NCBI RefSeq assembly: GCF_900105245.1
Contig: NZ_FNSZ01000001.1
Span: 6,446,001 to 6,510,000, forward strand
Direction of reading: 5' to 3'
DNA from: Streptomyces sp. 1222.5
Lineage (GTDB): Bacteria > Actinomycetota > Actinomycetes > Streptomycetales > Streptomycetaceae
Length of the DNA: 64,000 nt
Below are positions 1 to 9,085 of the stretch, in pieces. The notes beneath the pieces were generated by a model, which searched no databases, had not been told where the DNA came from, and was given only the letters and a program-made list of their open reading frames with translations. The translations under genes were made by a program, and so were the position numbers. Numbering within the stretch: position 1 is the first letter of the stretch; each line of letters begins with the position of its first letter.

Positions 1-109
1 GGCGCTCGCGCTCCAGACGCCGTTCGGAGGGTGTGTAGGCGCCTCCGGCGGTCATGTCACCCTCGTCGTCCGCTCCTTCCCGGGCGGACTCGCCCTTGGT
101 GACCGTCAC
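1..109 (-). CDS. Amino-acid ABC transporter permease, N-terminal fragment (cut by window edge)
   Basis: Only about 36 N-terminal residues are present. The GTG start at 107-109 overlaps the TGA of the upstream solute-binding protein gene (GTGA overlap), so the two are almost certainly translationally coupled. A second in-frame start, an ATG at 53-55, begins MTAGGAYTPSERRLERER, a charged cytoplasmic head typical of His/Glu-type ABC permeases. No membrane segment is reached before the edge, so the permease call rests on operon position and this head. The rest of the gene lies beyond position 1. Confidence 0.55.
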   Translation of the reverse strand, partial: MTVTKGESAREGADDEGDMTAGGAYTPSERRLERER

Positions 110-990
110 TTGAGGACCGGGGCGTCGACGGCGTCGGAGAGCCACTGCTTCTCGAGGTCCGCCAGGGTGCCGTCCCTGCGCAGGGCGTCCACTGCGCCGG
201 TGACGCACGCGGTGAGCGCGCTGCCCTTGTCCAGCACGAGCCCGAACTGCTCGGGGGTGCCGCCCCGGTTCTCGAACTGGCCGACGATCTTCGCGTTCGT
301 CACCTCGGCGCCGGTGATGTAGAACGCGGTCGGCAGGTCGACGACGACGGCGTCCACCTGACCGTTCTTCAGCGCGGACTTGGCCTGGTCGTTCTTCGCG
401 TAGACGGCGGCCTCCTGCTTCGGCTTCACCACGTCGGTGATGTAGTCGAGGCTCGTGGTGCCCACCTGGGCGCCGAGCTTGAGGTTCCTCAGGTCCGCGA
501 CAGTCTTCGCTCCGGCCGCCTTGCCGCCCTTGAGCGCGACGACGGCCTGGCGCACGTCGTAGTAGCCGGAGGAGAAGTCCACGGCCTTCTTGCGTTCGGC
601 GCTGATCGACACCTGGTTGATGTCGAAGTCGAAGGTCTTCACACCGGGGGCGAACGCCTTGTTGAACGGGACGCTCTGCCAGACGACCGTGTCCTTGGAG
701 TACCCCAGCCGCTTCGCCACGGCGTAGGCGACCGCCGACTCGAACCCCTTGCCGCTGGCGGGCTTGTCGTCCTTGAACCACGGCTCGTAGGCCGGCTCGT
801 CCGTCGCGATCGTCAGCTTCCCGGGCGTGCTGGTGGTCAACTTGCCCCGTACGCAGCTCTTCGCGGCCGATCCGGAGGCGGGAGTCGAGGCCTTCTCCTC
901 GGGCTGCGGAGCACAGCCGAGGGCGGTGGCGAGCAGGGCGACGGTGGCGGCGGCCACCGCACGGCGCAGAGTGCGAGGGGCAGAGTGCAT
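106..990 (-). CDS. Amino-acid ABC transporter substrate-binding lipoprotein
   Basis: 294 aa from the ATG at 988-990. This start is chosen because it begins directly with a lipoprotein signal peptide (MHSAPRTLRRAV, hydrophobic core, then LGC at the lipobox); longer in-frame starts would add a non-signal-like 56-residue extension. The mature part reads as an SBP_bac_3 (glutamate/glutamine type) domain: a core TIATDEPAYEPW entry, FDFDINQVSIS and AVDFSSGYYDVRQAV in the first lobe, GAQVGTTSLDYI and VDAVVVDLPTA in the second. It binds an amino acid outside the membrane and hands it to the permease starting at 109. Ligand specificity cannot be read from the sequence. Confidence 0.85.
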   Translation of the reverse strand: MHSAPRTLRRAVAAATVALLATALGCAPQPEEKASTPASGSAAKSCVRGKLTTSTPGKLTIATDEPAYEPWFKDDKPASGKGFESAVAYAVAKRLGYSKDTVVWQSVPFNKAFAPGVKTFDFDINQVSISAERKKAVDFSSGYYDVRQAVVALKGGKAAGAKTVADLRNLKLGAQVGTTSLDYITDVVKPKQEAAVYAKNDQAKSALKNGQVDAVVVDLPTAFYITGAEVTNAKIVGQFENRGGTPEQFGLVLDKGSALTACVTGAVDALRRDGTLADLEKQWLSDAVDAPVLK

Positions 991-1459
991 GGCGGGAGAG
1001 TGGCAGCGAACTCTGCGTTTGTCGAGGTCATGGCGGTGAAAGTCCGCATGCTGGGAACGGTGTTGCGGCCGTGTGAACGCCGTCCGTGGCCTGCGCTCGC
1101 GACGGGTGCCCCTGCCTGGGCCGCCGGCCGAGGGCGGGGTTGGAGGCCGGCGGCCCATACCGCTCAGGAGCCGTCATCCTGCGCGGGGCTGCCACCAGCT
1201 GACCGCGCGGCAGCGGTGCGCGGGAGCGCGCACGGGTGTCCGGCGCGTGCGAAGCGTTCACACGGGGCGCGCGCAGAGAGGCGCACGCCGGGCGGGTGCG
1301 CGGGCGGCGCACTTCGTGAGCGGGGCGCGCGCCGAGGAGAAAGCACGCGGGCGGCCGCTCACGTACGCGCGACCGCTCACGTACACGTAGGCCTGGCGAG
1401 CTCACGTGCACGCGACCGCGCGTCGGCCGGGCCGCCCGAGTCAGCGGACACCTGGCCGC
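991..1459. other. Intergenic region, 469 bp, with three short direct repeats
   Basis: No convincing gene is present; open frames here are high-G+C artefacts with Arg/Ala/Pro-rich translations. The one visible structure is a set of three related 16-19-mers beginning GCTCACGT at 1357, 1375 and 1400; copies one and three (GCTCACGTACGCGCGACCG and GCTCACGTGCACGCGACCG) differ at two of 19 positions. The region separates two minus-strand genes, so it presumably holds the promoter of the solute-binding protein gene. Confidence 0.5.
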
Positions 1460-2116
1460 CTACCACCCGCGCGCGTGCCACTCCGGGAGGTGCGGCCGTT
1501 CGGCGCCCAGCGTGGTGTCGTTGCCGTGACCGGGGTAGACCCAGGTCTCGTCCGGAAGCACGCCGAAGAGCTTCGTCTCCACGTCGTGGATCAGGCTGGC
1601 GAACGCCTTGGGGTCCTTGCGCGTGTTGCCGACGCCCCCCGGGAAGAGGCAGTCGCCGGTGAAGACGTGCGGATGACCGTGCGGGTCGTCGTAGACCAGC
1701 GCGATCGAACCCGGCGTGTGCCCCACGAGGTGGCGCGCGGTGAGTTCCACGCGCCCCACCCGGATGACGTCGCCGTCGTCGACGAGGACGTCGGTCGGCA
1801 CGGGGATGCCCGGGGCGTCCTCACGGCCGGCATGAGTGCGTGCGCCCGTGCCGGCGACGACCGCGGCCAGGGCCTGCCAGTGGTCGCCGTGCTGGTGGGT
1901 GGTGACGACGGACGCGATGCCGTCGTCACCGATCATGCCGAGGAGCGTCTCGGCCTCGTTGGCGGCGTCGATCAACAGTTGCTCGTCGGTGGCCCGGCAG
2001 CGCAGCAGATAGGCGTTGTTGTCCATCGGGCCGACCGCGATCTTGGTGATCATCAGGTCTTTCAGCTCGTGCACGTCCGCCGGTCCGCCGACCTTGACCT
2101 CTCCGGTGTACGTCAT
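1460..2116 (-). CDS. MBL-fold metallo-hydrolase (glyoxalase II-like)
   Basis: 218 aa, close to the usual length of the short YcbL/glyoxalase II-like group. Metal ligands are visible: T-H74-Q-H76-G-D78-H79, then LVGHTPGS (third His), FTGDCLF (bridging Asp) and VYPGHG (last His). The fold binds two metal ions and hydrolyses thioesters or related esters; the substrate is not determinable. Cytoplasmic, no signal peptide. A TAGGCT box at 2124-2129 (minus strand) ends seven bases before the ATG, so the mRNA may be leaderless. The DinB-type gene at 2163-2849 lies just upstream on the same strand, 46 bp away. Confidence 0.85.
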   Translation of the reverse strand: MTYTGEVKVGGPADVHELKDLMITKIAVGPMDNNAYLLRCRATDEQLLIDAANEAETLLGMIGDDGIASVVTTHQHGDHWQALAAVVAGTGARTHAGREDAPGIPVPTDVLVDDGDVIRVGRVELTARHLVGHTPGSIALVYDDPHGHPHVFTGDCLFPGGVGNTRKDPKAFASLIHDVETKLFGVLPDETWVYPGHGNDTTLGAERPHLPEWHARGW

Positions 2117-2123
2117 GGTGATC

Positions 2124-2129
2124 AGCCTA
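2124..2129 (-). promoter_or_regulatory. Candidate -10 box, leaderless MBL-hydrolase gene
   Basis: TAGGCT on the minus strand ends 7 nt before the ATG at 2116, which would place the transcription start on the start codon. No clear -35 was identified. Confidence 0.35.
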
Positions 2130-2162
2130 TAGCGGGCCGGGCGCCGGCGGACGGCCGTCGCA

Positions 2163-2849
2163 CTACAGCGGGGGGAGCTTCGGGAGCGTCCCGCCCCGCA
2201 CCTCCAGCGCCGCGCCGTCGCGGCGTCCCGCGAGCCAGCCCACCAGCTCCGCCGGCCGGCCGGCGACCTCCACCTCGGGCTCGTCCGCCGCCCGCCCGGT
2301 GCTCCACGCGCGCGTGCCGTCCGTGACGCGGGTCGCCGGGACGTCGGCGTGGCCGGCGAAGCGCTGCGTGAGGAAGCCGGTCTCCCGCTCGGCGAACTCG
2401 GCCGGGAGATCCTCCAGCTCGTAGCCGATGCCGAGATCCACGTGGTGCAGTTCCACCTCGACCCAGCGCCGGAACGGCACCCGGGCCGCGGTGTCGGTGA
2501 CGCCGTTGCGCAGCTCCACCGTGCGGGCCCAGTCCGCGGGGAGGTCCGCGACCGCCTGGAGGCGGGCCGCGCTCTCGCGCAGGTCGGCGAGCTGCTCGTC
2601 CAGCGGGCGTCGCGCGTCGCGCTCGATGTCGGCGTCCCGGGTCTCGGCGCTCGCGTACATGGGCCGGCCCTCCAGAACGTTCACGATCGCGTCGGCGTTC
2701 CGGGAGAGGTGGGCGAGGACGTGCCCCCGGCTCCAGCCGGGCAGCCGTGACGAGTCTGCGAGCGAGGCGTTGTCCAGTTTGGCGACAGCGGTGAGGAGCC
2801 GCTCGGTCGCGTCACGTACACATGCCAGGTCATGAGCGTGATCAATCAT
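2163..2849 (-). CDS. Maleylpyruvate isomerase-family / DinB-like mycothiol-dependent protein
   Basis: 228 aa from the ATG at 2847-2849 (MIDHAHDLACVRDATERLL). The N-terminal half is the four-helix DinB-like MDMPI fold: LPGWSRGHVLAHLSRNADAI is the hallmark stretch carrying a metal-binding His, and VEVELHHVDLG supplies further His ligands. The C-terminal half (about residues 150-228) is the small MDMPI C-terminal domain ending in the VAGRPAELVGWLAGR pattern. In actinobacteria this family uses mycothiol as a cofactor or as a conjugation substrate; the actual substrate here is unknown. The gene is divergent from uvrA. Confidence 0.78.
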   Translation of the reverse strand: MIDHAHDLACVRDATERLLTAVAKLDNASLADSSRLPGWSRGHVLAHLSRNADAIVNVLEGRPMYASAETRDADIERDARRPLDEQLADLRESAARLQAVADLPADWARTVELRNGVTDTAARVPFRRWVEVELHHVDLGIGYELEDLPAEFAERETGFLTQRFAGHADVPATRVTDGTRAWSTGRAADEPEVEVAGRPAELVGWLAGRRDGAALEVRGGTLPKLPPL

Positions 2850-2994
2850 GGTGCTGACCCTAGTCGTGCCACACCTTCGGGTGAAGGTGGTGAACCTCGC
2901 CCGCAAATCGAAAGCACGTGCTATATCGTCGAGAGTGGCGTCGGGCATGCTGGAAGGTCGGGGGTTGTTATGCGACCGGGCAATCCGACCGGCG

Positions 2995-3017
2995 TTGTCA
3001 GTGGCTCCCCCTAGTCT
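2995..3017 (+). promoter_or_regulatory. PafBC-type (LexA-independent DNA-damage) promoter of uvrA
   Basis: TTGTCAGTG, then exactly eight bases, then TAGTCT. This fits the mycobacterial RecA-NDp / PafBC consensus TTGTCRGTG-N8-TAN3T at every defined position. The expected transcription start is near 3024, about 50 nt upstream of the uvrA start codon. An 11-bp spacing between the hexamers would be non-functional for an ordinary sigma70-type promoter, which supports the activator-dependent reading. Confidence 0.8.
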
Positions 3018-3073
3018 GAAGAAGCACGGGGGCCCCGCCCCTGTCACTTCTCTCAAGAAAGGTGCGGACCGGC

Positions 3074-6000
3074 GTGGCCGACCGTCTCATCGTCCGTGGC
3101 GCGCGCGAGCACAACCTGAAGAATGTCTCGCTCGACCTGCCTCGTGACTCGCTCATCGTCTTCACGGGTCTGTCCGGGTCGGGCAAGTCCTCCCTGGCCT
3201 TCGACACGATCTTCGCCGAGGGTCAGCGTCGCTACGTGGAGTCGCTCTCCTCGTACGCCCGGCAGTTCCTCGGCCAGATGGACAAGCCGGACGTCGACTT
3301 CATCGAGGGTCTGTCCCCGGCGGTCTCCATCGACCAGAAGTCGACCTCGCGCAACCCGCGCTCGACGGTCGGCACCATCACCGAGGTCTACGACTACCTG
3401 CGTCTGCTGTTCGCGCGCATCGGCAAGCCGCACTGCCCCGAGTGCGGCCGCCCGATCTCCCGCCAGTCGCCGCAGGCCATCGTCGACAGGGTCCTGGAGC
3501 TGCCGGAGGGAAGCCGCTTCCAGGTGCTGTCGCCGCTCGTGCGCGAGCGCAAGGGCGAGTTCGTCGACCTCTTCGCCGACCTGCAGACCAAGGGCTACTC
3601 CCGCGCCCGTGTGGACGGCCAGACCATTCAGTTGTCCGAGCCGCCGACGCTGAAGAAGCAGGAGAAGCACACCATCGAGGTGGTCGTTGACCGCCTCACC
3701 GTGAAGGACTCCGCCAAGCGCCGCCTCACCGACTCCGTCGAGACCGCCCTCGGCCTGTCCGGCGGCATGGTCGTGCTCGACTTCGTCGACCTCCCGGAGG
3801 ACGACCCCGAGCGCGAGCGGATGTTCTCGGAGCACCTGTACTGCCCGTACGACGACCTGTCCTTCGAGGAGCTGGAGCCCCGCTCCTTCTCCTTCAACTC
3901 GCCCTTCGGCGCCTGCCCCGAGTGCACCGGCATCGGCACGCGCATGGAGGTCGACCCCGAGCTGATCGTCCCGGACGAGGACAAGTCCCTGGACGAGGGT
4001 GCCATCCACCCCTGGTCGCACGGGCACACCAAGGACTACTTCGGCCGCCTGATCGGCGCCCTCGCCGACGCGCTGGGCTTCCGCACGGACATCCCCTTCG
4101 CGGGGCTGCCGCAGCGCGCGAAGAAGGCGCTGCTCCACGGCCACAAGACCCAGATCGAGGTCCGCTACCGCAACCGGTACGGCCGCGAGCGTGTGTACAC
4201 CACGCCCTTCGAGGGCGCCGTGCCCTTCGTCAAGCGCCGGCACAGCGAGGCGGAGAGCGACGCCAGCCGCGAGCGCTTCGAGGGCTACATGCGCGAGGTG
4301 CCCTGTCCCTCCTGCCAGGGCACGCGCCTGAAGCCGATCGTCCTCGCGGTCACGATCATGGAGAAGTCCATCGCCGAGGTCGCCGCCATGTCGATCAGCG
4401 ACTGCGCGGACTTCCTGGGCCGGCTCAAGCTGAACGCCCGCGACAAGAAGATCGCCGAGCGGGTGCTCAAGGAGGTCAACGAGCGCCTGCGCTTCCTGGT
4501 CGACGTCGGCCTGGACTACCTCTCGCTGAACCGCGCGGCCGGCACGCTCTCCGGCGGCGAGGCCCAGCGCATCCGCCTTGCCACGCAGATCGGCTCCGGC
4601 CTCGTCGGTGTCCTGTACGTCCTGGACGAGCCGTCGATCGGCCTGCACCAGCGGGACAACCACCGGCTGATCGAGACGCTGGTCCGACTGCGGGACATGG
4701 GCAACACGCTCATCGTCGTGGAGCACGACGAGGACACCATCAAGGTCGCCGACTGGGTCGTGGACATCGGCCCCGGCGCCGGTGAGCACGGCGGCAAGGT
4801 CGTGCACAGCGGCTCCCTGAAGGAGCTGCTCGCCAACACCGAGTCGCAGACCGGTGCGTACCTCTCGGGCCGCAAGGCGATCCCGCTCCCGGACGTGCGC
4901 CGTCCCCTCGACCCGTCCCGGCAGCTCACGGTCCACGGCGCCCGTGAGAACAACCTGCGGGACATCGACGTGTCCTTTCCGCTGGGCGTGTTCACGGCCG
5001 TCACGGGTGTCTCCGGGTCCGGCAAGTCGACGCTCGTCAACGACATCCTCTACACGCACCTGGCCCGCGAGCTGAACGGCGCCCGGAACGTCCCCGGACG
5101 GCACACGCGCGTGGACGGCGACGACCTCGTCGACAAGGTCGTCCACGTCGACCAGTCGCCGATCGGCCGCACGCCGCGGTCCAACCCGGCGACCTACACG
5201 GGCGTCTTCGACCACGTCCGCAAGCTGTTCGCCGAGACGACCGAAGCGAAGGTCCGCGGCTACCTGCCCGGCCGCTTCTCCTTCAACGTCAAGGGCGGCC
5301 GCTGCGAGAACTGCGCGGGCGACGGCACGATCAAGATCGAGATGAACTTCCTCCCGGACGTCTACGTCCCGTGCGAGGTCTGCCACGGCGCCCGGTACAA
5401 CCGGGAGACCCTGGAGGTCCACTACAAGGGCAAGTCCATCGCCGACGTGCTGAACATGCCGATCGAGGAGGCCACCGACTTCTTCGAGGCCGTCCCGGCC
5501 ATCTCCCGGCACCTGCGCACGCTCAAGGACGTCGGTCTCGGCTACGTCCGCCTCGGCCAGTCCGCCACCACGCTCTCCGGCGGCGAGGCGCAGCGTGTGA
5601 AGCTCGCCAGCGAACTGCAGAAGCGATCCACGGGACGCACGGTCTACGTCCTCGACGAGCCGACCACCGGTCTGCACTTCGAGGACATCAGCAAGCTGCT
5701 GAAGGTCCTCGGCGGTCTGGTGGACAAGGGCAACACGGTCATCGTCATCGAGCACAACCTCGACGTGATCAAGACCGCCGACTGGGTCGTGGACATGGGC
5801 CCAGAAGGCGGCGCCGGAGGCGGTCTCGTGATCGCCGAGGGGACGCCCGAGGAGATCGCCGGGGTTCCGGCCAGCCACACCGGGAAGTTCCTCCGCGAGA
5901 TCCTGGGCGCCGAGCGCATCAGCGACGCGGAGCCCGTGAAGGCGTCGCGCCGCACGACGGCCAGGAAGACGGCGGCCGCCACCACGGCGGCGAAGAAGAC

Positions 6001-6100
6001 GGTGACCGCCAAGGCCAACAACACCACGACGGCCAAGGCCGCCACGGCCGCGAAGAAGGCGACGCCCGCGAAGAAGACGACGCGCGCCCGCAAGGCCTGA
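3074..6100 (+). CDS. uvrA: Excinuclease ABC subunit A
   Basis: 1008 aa from the GTG at 3074 ([17 protein letters not shown]); an in-frame GTG at 3062 overlaps the Shine-Dalgarno-like AAAGG and is less likely. UvrA is the DNA-damage-sensing ATPase of nucleotide excision repair and loads UvrB. Visible: first Walker [10 protein letters not shown] (residues 32-40), zinc-ribbon [17 protein letters not shown] signature [12 protein letters not shown], second Walker [10 protein letters not shown], the zinc finger CENC...CEVC, and a second LSGGEAQR. The last ~65 residues form a Lys/Ala/Thr-rich tail ([29 protein letters not shown]) not needed for the UvrA fold. A PafBC-type promoter lies upstream and a strong terminator follows. 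Confidence 0.97.
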   Translation: MADRLIVRGAREHNLKNVSLDLPRDSLIVFTGLSGSGKSSLAFDTIFAEGQRRYVESLSSYARQFLGQMDKPDVDFIEGLSPAVSIDQKSTSRNPRSTVGTITEVYDYLRLLFARIGKPHCPECGRPISRQSPQAIVDRVLELPEGSRFQVLSPLVRERKGEFVDLFADLQTKGYSRARVDGQTIQLSEPPTLKKQEKHTIEVVVDRLTVKDSAKRRLTDSVETALGLSGGMVVLDFVDLPEDDPERERMFSEHLYCPYDDLSFEELEPRSFSFNSPFGACPECTGIGTRMEVDPELIVPDEDKSLDEGAIHPWSHGHTKDYFGRLIGALADALGFRTDIPFAGLPQRAKKALLHGHKTQIEVRYRNRYGRERVYTTPFEGAVPFVKRRHSEAESDASRERFEGYMREVPCPSCQGTRLKPIVLAVTIMEKSIAEVAAMSISDCADFLGRLKLNARDKKIAERVLKEVNERLRFLVDVGLDYLSLNRAAGTLSGGEAQRIRLATQIGSGLVGVLYVLDEPSIGLHQRDNHRLIETLVRLRDMGNTLIVVEHDEDTIKVADWVVDIGPGAGEHGGKVVHSGSLKELLANTESQTGAYLSGRKAIPLPDVRRPLDPSRQLTVHGARENNLRDIDVSFPLGVFTAVTGVSGSGKSTLVNDILYTHLARELNGARNVPGRHTRVDGDDLVDKVVHVDQSPIGRTPRSNPATYTGVFDHVRKLFAETTEAKVRGYLPGRFSFNVKGGRCENCAGDGTIKIEMNFLPDVYVPCEVCHGARYNRETLEVHYKGKSIADVLNMPIEEATDFFEAVPAISRHLRTLKDVGLGYVRLGQSATTLSGGEAQRVKLASELQKRSTGRTVYVLDEPTTGLHFEDISKLLKVLGGLVDKGNTVIVIEHNLDVIKTADWVVDMGPEGGAGGGLVIAEGTPEEIAGVPASHTGKFLREILGAERISDAEPVKASRRTTARKTAAATTAAKKTVTAKANNTTTAKAATAAKKATPAKKTTRARKA

Positions 6101-6161
6101 AGCGGCGGGTCCCGTCCGGACCGTGACCACGGTGGCGGAACGGCCTGACACAACATCACAA

Positions 6162-6198
6162 ACCGGCGCCCCACGGAAACTCCCCGTGGGGCGCCGGT
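6162..6198. terminator. Strong stem-loop terminator between convergent uvrA and pfkB-type gene
   Basis: Perfect 15-bp inverted repeat (6162-6176 with 6184-6198, ACCGGCGCCCCACGG arm) with a 7-nt loop. It sits between converging genes and can act in both directions. No U-tract, as is usual in Streptomyces. Confidence 0.8.
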
Positions 6199-6297
6199 CG
6201 TTCCACCATCAGCCGCTCCGGACCCGAAGTGCACCACCAGGTCCCGACACCGCGGATCCGGCCGAACCTTGACAAGACCACAGGGAAGACAGAGGGC

Positions 6298-7209
6298 TCA
6301 CCACTCGCCCAGTTCGGCCGCGTACGGCGGCTCGGCCCCCGCCCGCGAGCACGTGATCGCCGCCGCGCGTGCCGCGAAGCGCAACAGCCTCGTCCAGCCC
6401 TGTGCCCCCAGGGTGGCGAGCGCTTCCCAGGACAGCGCCTCCTGGGCGGACAGCCCGTGCAGCAGGGCAGCGTTCACGGTGTCGCCGGCACCGATGGTGT
6501 CCACCACATCGACCTTCTCGCCCGGCACGGAGTGCTCCCCGCCGTCCCGGGTGAACACGGTCAGGCCGTCCCCGCCCCGGGTGACCACCACGGCCGACGG
6601 CCCCGCGGCCAGCCACTCCCTCGGAGTGCCGCCCAGCCAGGCGGCGTCCTCCGCAGACAGCTTCAGCAGCGTCACCGAGGGCAGCCAGCTCTTGAAACGC
6701 GCCCGGTAGGCGTCCGCGTCCGGGATCAGGCCTGCCCGGACATTGGGGTCCAGCGCCGTGAACAGCCCCTGCCCGGCTGCTACCCGCATCAGCTCCTCAT
6801 AGGCGCTCGCCCCGGGTTCCAGGACGAGCGAGCAGGTACCGAAGGACACCGCACGCGTGCCGGCGGGCAGGGCGGCCGGGGCGGTGAACAGGCGGTCGGC
6901 GGTGCCGTCCACGTAGAAGGAGTAGGCGGCCGAGCCTCCGCCGTCGAGTGTGGCCACCGCGAGGGTCGTCGGCTCCGGCCCGCGCTCCACCCCCGACACG
7001 TCGACCCCGGCCCGCCGCAGCCCGTCCAGCAGGGCCTCGCCGAAGGCGTCGGAGGACGTCCGGGAGCAGAAGGCGGTACGCGAGCCGAGCCGGCCGAGCG
7101 CCACGGCGGTGTTGTACGGGCCGCCGCCCGGCGCCGGCTTCAGGTCCGCGAGGGCACCGGGGCCCTGCGGTACCAGGTCGATCAGTGCCTCACCGGCGAC
7201 GACGATCAC
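6298..7209 (-). CDS. PfkB-family carbohydrate kinase (fructokinase/ribokinase type)
   Basis: 303 aa from the GTG at 7207-7209, whose GTGA overlaps the stop of the LacI-family gene, so the two are coupled. Begins MIVVAGEALIDLVP, the fructokinase-like N-terminus; the substrate-site GGGPYNTAVALGRLG motif and the C-terminal PfkB signature DTIGAGDTVNAAL with catalytic Asp are intact. It phosphorylates a sugar or nucleoside with ATP. The N-terminal form resembles fructokinases more than ribokinases, but the substrate is not proven. The partner LacI regulator suggests expression only when its sugar is present, although no transporter is adjacent. Confidence 0.88.
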   Translation of the reverse strand: MIVVAGEALIDLVPQGPGALADLKPAPGGGPYNTAVALGRLGSRTAFCSRTSSDAFGEALLDGLRRAGVDVSGVERGPEPTTLAVATLDGGGSAAYSFYVDGTADRLFTAPAALPAGTRAVSFGTCSLVLEPGASAYEELMRVAAGQGLFTALDPNVRAGLIPDADAYRARFKSWLPSVTLLKLSAEDAAWLGGTPREWLAAGPSAVVVTRGGDGLTVFTRDGGEHSVPGEKVDVVDTIGAGDTVNAALLHGLSAQEALSWEALATLGAQGWTRLLRFAARAAAITCSRAGAEPPYAAELGEW

Positions 7210-8288
7210 GAGTCGGTTCCCTTCTCGGACGGCTTGGGGGAGGGAGTGCGCCCGGACTCCTCGGTCCGCCCGGGCTTCTCGGGGCACCCGCACGAGGTGC
7301 GGTGCATGAACGCGCACGGCAGCCGCACCGTCCGGGACGGCCGGCTCGGCTCGGTGAGACGGTCCAGCAGCATGCGGACGGCCCGAGCGCCGAGTTCCCT
7401 GCTGGGCTGGGCGACCGCGGTGAGCCGTGGCGAGAACAGGTCGGCCCACGCGAAGTCGTCGAAGCAGCACAGGGCGATGTCCTCCGGCACGGACAGGCCA
7501 TGTCGGCGCAGGGCCCGCAGGGCTCCGATGGTCATCGCGTTGTTGGCGGTGACGAGTGCCGTGGGTGCGTCCGGCAGGGCGAGCAGCGCGTCCGTGGCCT
7601 GCTCGGCACCGGCGGACTCGGAGTTGCCGGTGACGAGGAGACGCTCGTCGTGCCCGAGGCCGGCGGCGCTGAGTCCGTCCTGGTAGCCGGCGATGCGCTC
7701 ACCGGTCGTGCTGAGCCCGGGCAGGCCGGCGACCAGACCGATCCGGCGATGCCCCAGCCCGGCGAGATGGGTCACGAGCCGGGCCGTCGGTTCGGCGCTC
7801 TCGGCACAGACCTGATCGAAGAACGGAGCCGGCACCCGCGGGTCGATCAGCCGGTCCAGGAACACCGTCGGCACGGTGTGGCGGCCCAGGTAGCCGACGA
7901 GATCGTGCGGCTCCGCGGAGGGGGCGACGATCATGCCGTCCACCCGGCGCTCGTGGAGGAGCTGGACGACCTTGCGTTCATGCCCGGGATCGTCGTGCGG
8001 GTCGGCGATGAGGAGGCTGTAACCCGCTTCCAGGGCGGCCGCCTCGACCCCCTGGAGGATCTCGGTGAAGTACGGATTGCTGATCGCCGACACCGCGAGG
8101 CCGATGGAGCGGGTCCTGGAGGTCACCAGCGAGCGGGCCAGGGTGTTGGGCGTGTAGCCGAGGGCGTCGACGGCGTCCAGCACGGCCTGGCGGGTGTGCG
8201 GCAGCACCGGGCGGGTGCCGTTGAGGACATGGGAGACGGTGGCCACGGAGACTCCGGCACAGCGGGCCACGTCCGCCATGGTGGGCAT
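7206..8288 (-). CDS. LacI-family transcriptional regulator
   Basis: 360 aa from the ATG at 8286-8288, preceded by GGGAGGAG at good spacing. N-terminal HTH: PTMADVARCAGVSVATVSHVLNG followed by the hinge helix region (LGYTPNTLARSLV). The rest is a periplasmic-binding-protein-like effector domain (RSIGLAVSAISNPYFTEIL; FLDEPT-like motifs absent). It probably represses its own promoter and the downstream kinase: a near-24-bp palindrome lies about 100 bp upstream of the start (8387-8410). The effector is most likely a sugar or sugar phosphate linked to the kinase. Confidence 0.93.
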   Translation of the reverse strand: MPTMADVARCAGVSVATVSHVLNGTRPVLPHTRQAVLDAVDALGYTPNTLARSLVTSRTRSIGLAVSAISNPYFTEILQGVEAAALEAGYSLLIADPHDDPGHERKVVQLLHERRVDGMIVAPSAEPHDLVGYLGRHTVPTVFLDRLIDPRVPAPFFDQVCAESAEPTARLVTHLAGLGHRRIGLVAGLPGLSTTGERIAGYQDGLSAAGLGHDERLLVTGNSESAGAEQATDALLALPDAPTALVTANNAMTIGALRALRRHGLSVPEDIALCCFDDFAWADLFSPRLTAVAQPSRELGARAVRMLLDRLTEPSRPSRTVRLPCAFMHRTSCGCPEKPGRTEESGRTPSPKPSEKGTDS

Positions 8289-8386
8289 CGGATTCTCCTC
8301 CCGGGAACGGCGCGACCGCCTGTCGGCACACCTGGCGACGTACCTCGGCCTCACGGCCGGGAACGTACCCCAGCGGGCGGTCTCGC

Positions 8387-8410
8387 GTAAACGCTTACGC
8401 AAGCGTTTAC
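8387..8410. promoter_or_regulatory. Operator palindrome upstream of the LacI-kinase operon
   Basis: Perfect 10-bp arms GTAAACGCTT (8387-8396) and AAGCGTTTAC (8401-8410) around a central ACGC. Size, symmetry and CG-containing half-sites fit a LacI-family operator. It lies ~100 bp from the LacI start codon and ~160 bp from the divergent Rieske gene, so it could control both. Confidence 0.75.
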
Positions 8411-8568
8411 GTCGACCGATCCATCCCCGACCGACGCCACTCCGTCTCTCGGCCGCGCCTTCGGACCGGCCTCTCCGCCCTCAGCGCCTGCCCTCGGCCC
8501 CGCCCTCCGAGCGGCCTTTCTGCCCGGGTATCGTCGCCCTGCCCACCCCCTGACCCGTGGAGTTCCAG

Positions 8569-8997
8569 ATGCCCGCCCGATCGTCCGCGAGCCGCCGTAC
8601 CGTTCTCCGAGGAGCCGCCGCGGCCCCGGTCGCCGGGATCGCACTGGCTGCCTGTTCCGCTCCGGGCGGCGGGGACACGGCCTCCTCCGCGCCCACCGCA
8701 CCGGTCGACCTCGGGGCGGAGAGCGAGATCTCGAAGGGCGGCGCCAAGCTCTACCGGGATCACAACGTGGTGGTCAGCCGCGGAGCGGACGGGACGCTGA
8801 AGGCGTTCAGCACGGTGTGCACGCACGCCGGGTGCCCGATCAACAAGCTGCAGGGCACCACTCTGATCTGCCCCTGCCACGGCAGCCGGTTCGACGCGGC
8901 GACGGGCAAGGTGGTCCAGGCGCCGGCCACCGAGCCCCTGACCGAGCTGTCGGTGAAGAACGCGAACGGCCGGATCGTGGCGGGCCCCGCCGACTGA
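8569..8997 (+). CDS. Tat-exported Rieske [2Fe-2S] lipoprotein
   Basis: 142 aa from the ATG at 8569 (GGAG six bases upstream); a GTG at 8557 in frame is possible but has no ribosome site. The N-terminus has a twin-arginine signal (SRRTVLRG) running into a lipobox (IALAAC, Cys29). Rieske ligands are complete: C84-T-H86-A-G-C89 and C101-P-C103-H104-G-S, i.e. two Cys/His ligand pairs plus the two disulphide cysteines. It is a small stand-alone electron-transfer protein on the outer face of the membrane; no oxygenase or bc1 partner is adjacent, so the redox partner is unknown. Divergent from the LacI operon. Confidence 0.88.
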   Translation: MPARSSASRRTVLRGAAAAPVAGIALAACSAPGGGDTASSAPTAPVDLGAESEISKGGAKLYRDHNVVVSRGADGTLKAFSTVCTHAGCPINKLQGTTLICPCHGSRFDAATGKVVQAPATEPLTELSVKNANGRIVAGPAD

Positions 8998-9085
8998 CCC
9001 GGAGAAGCCCCGGAGTCACCGACGCTCCTCGCACCACGTCCCTCCCGTCCCGGCAGCCGGGTTCCTCAGAGGGCCGGCGGCCCGT

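Noticed and set aside
3053-6151. Long open frame (1032 codons) on the minus strand opposite uvrA
   Set aside because: Antisense frame created by the strong third-position G/C bias of uvrA; its translation is Leu/Val/Asp/Arg-rich low-complexity text without any domain.
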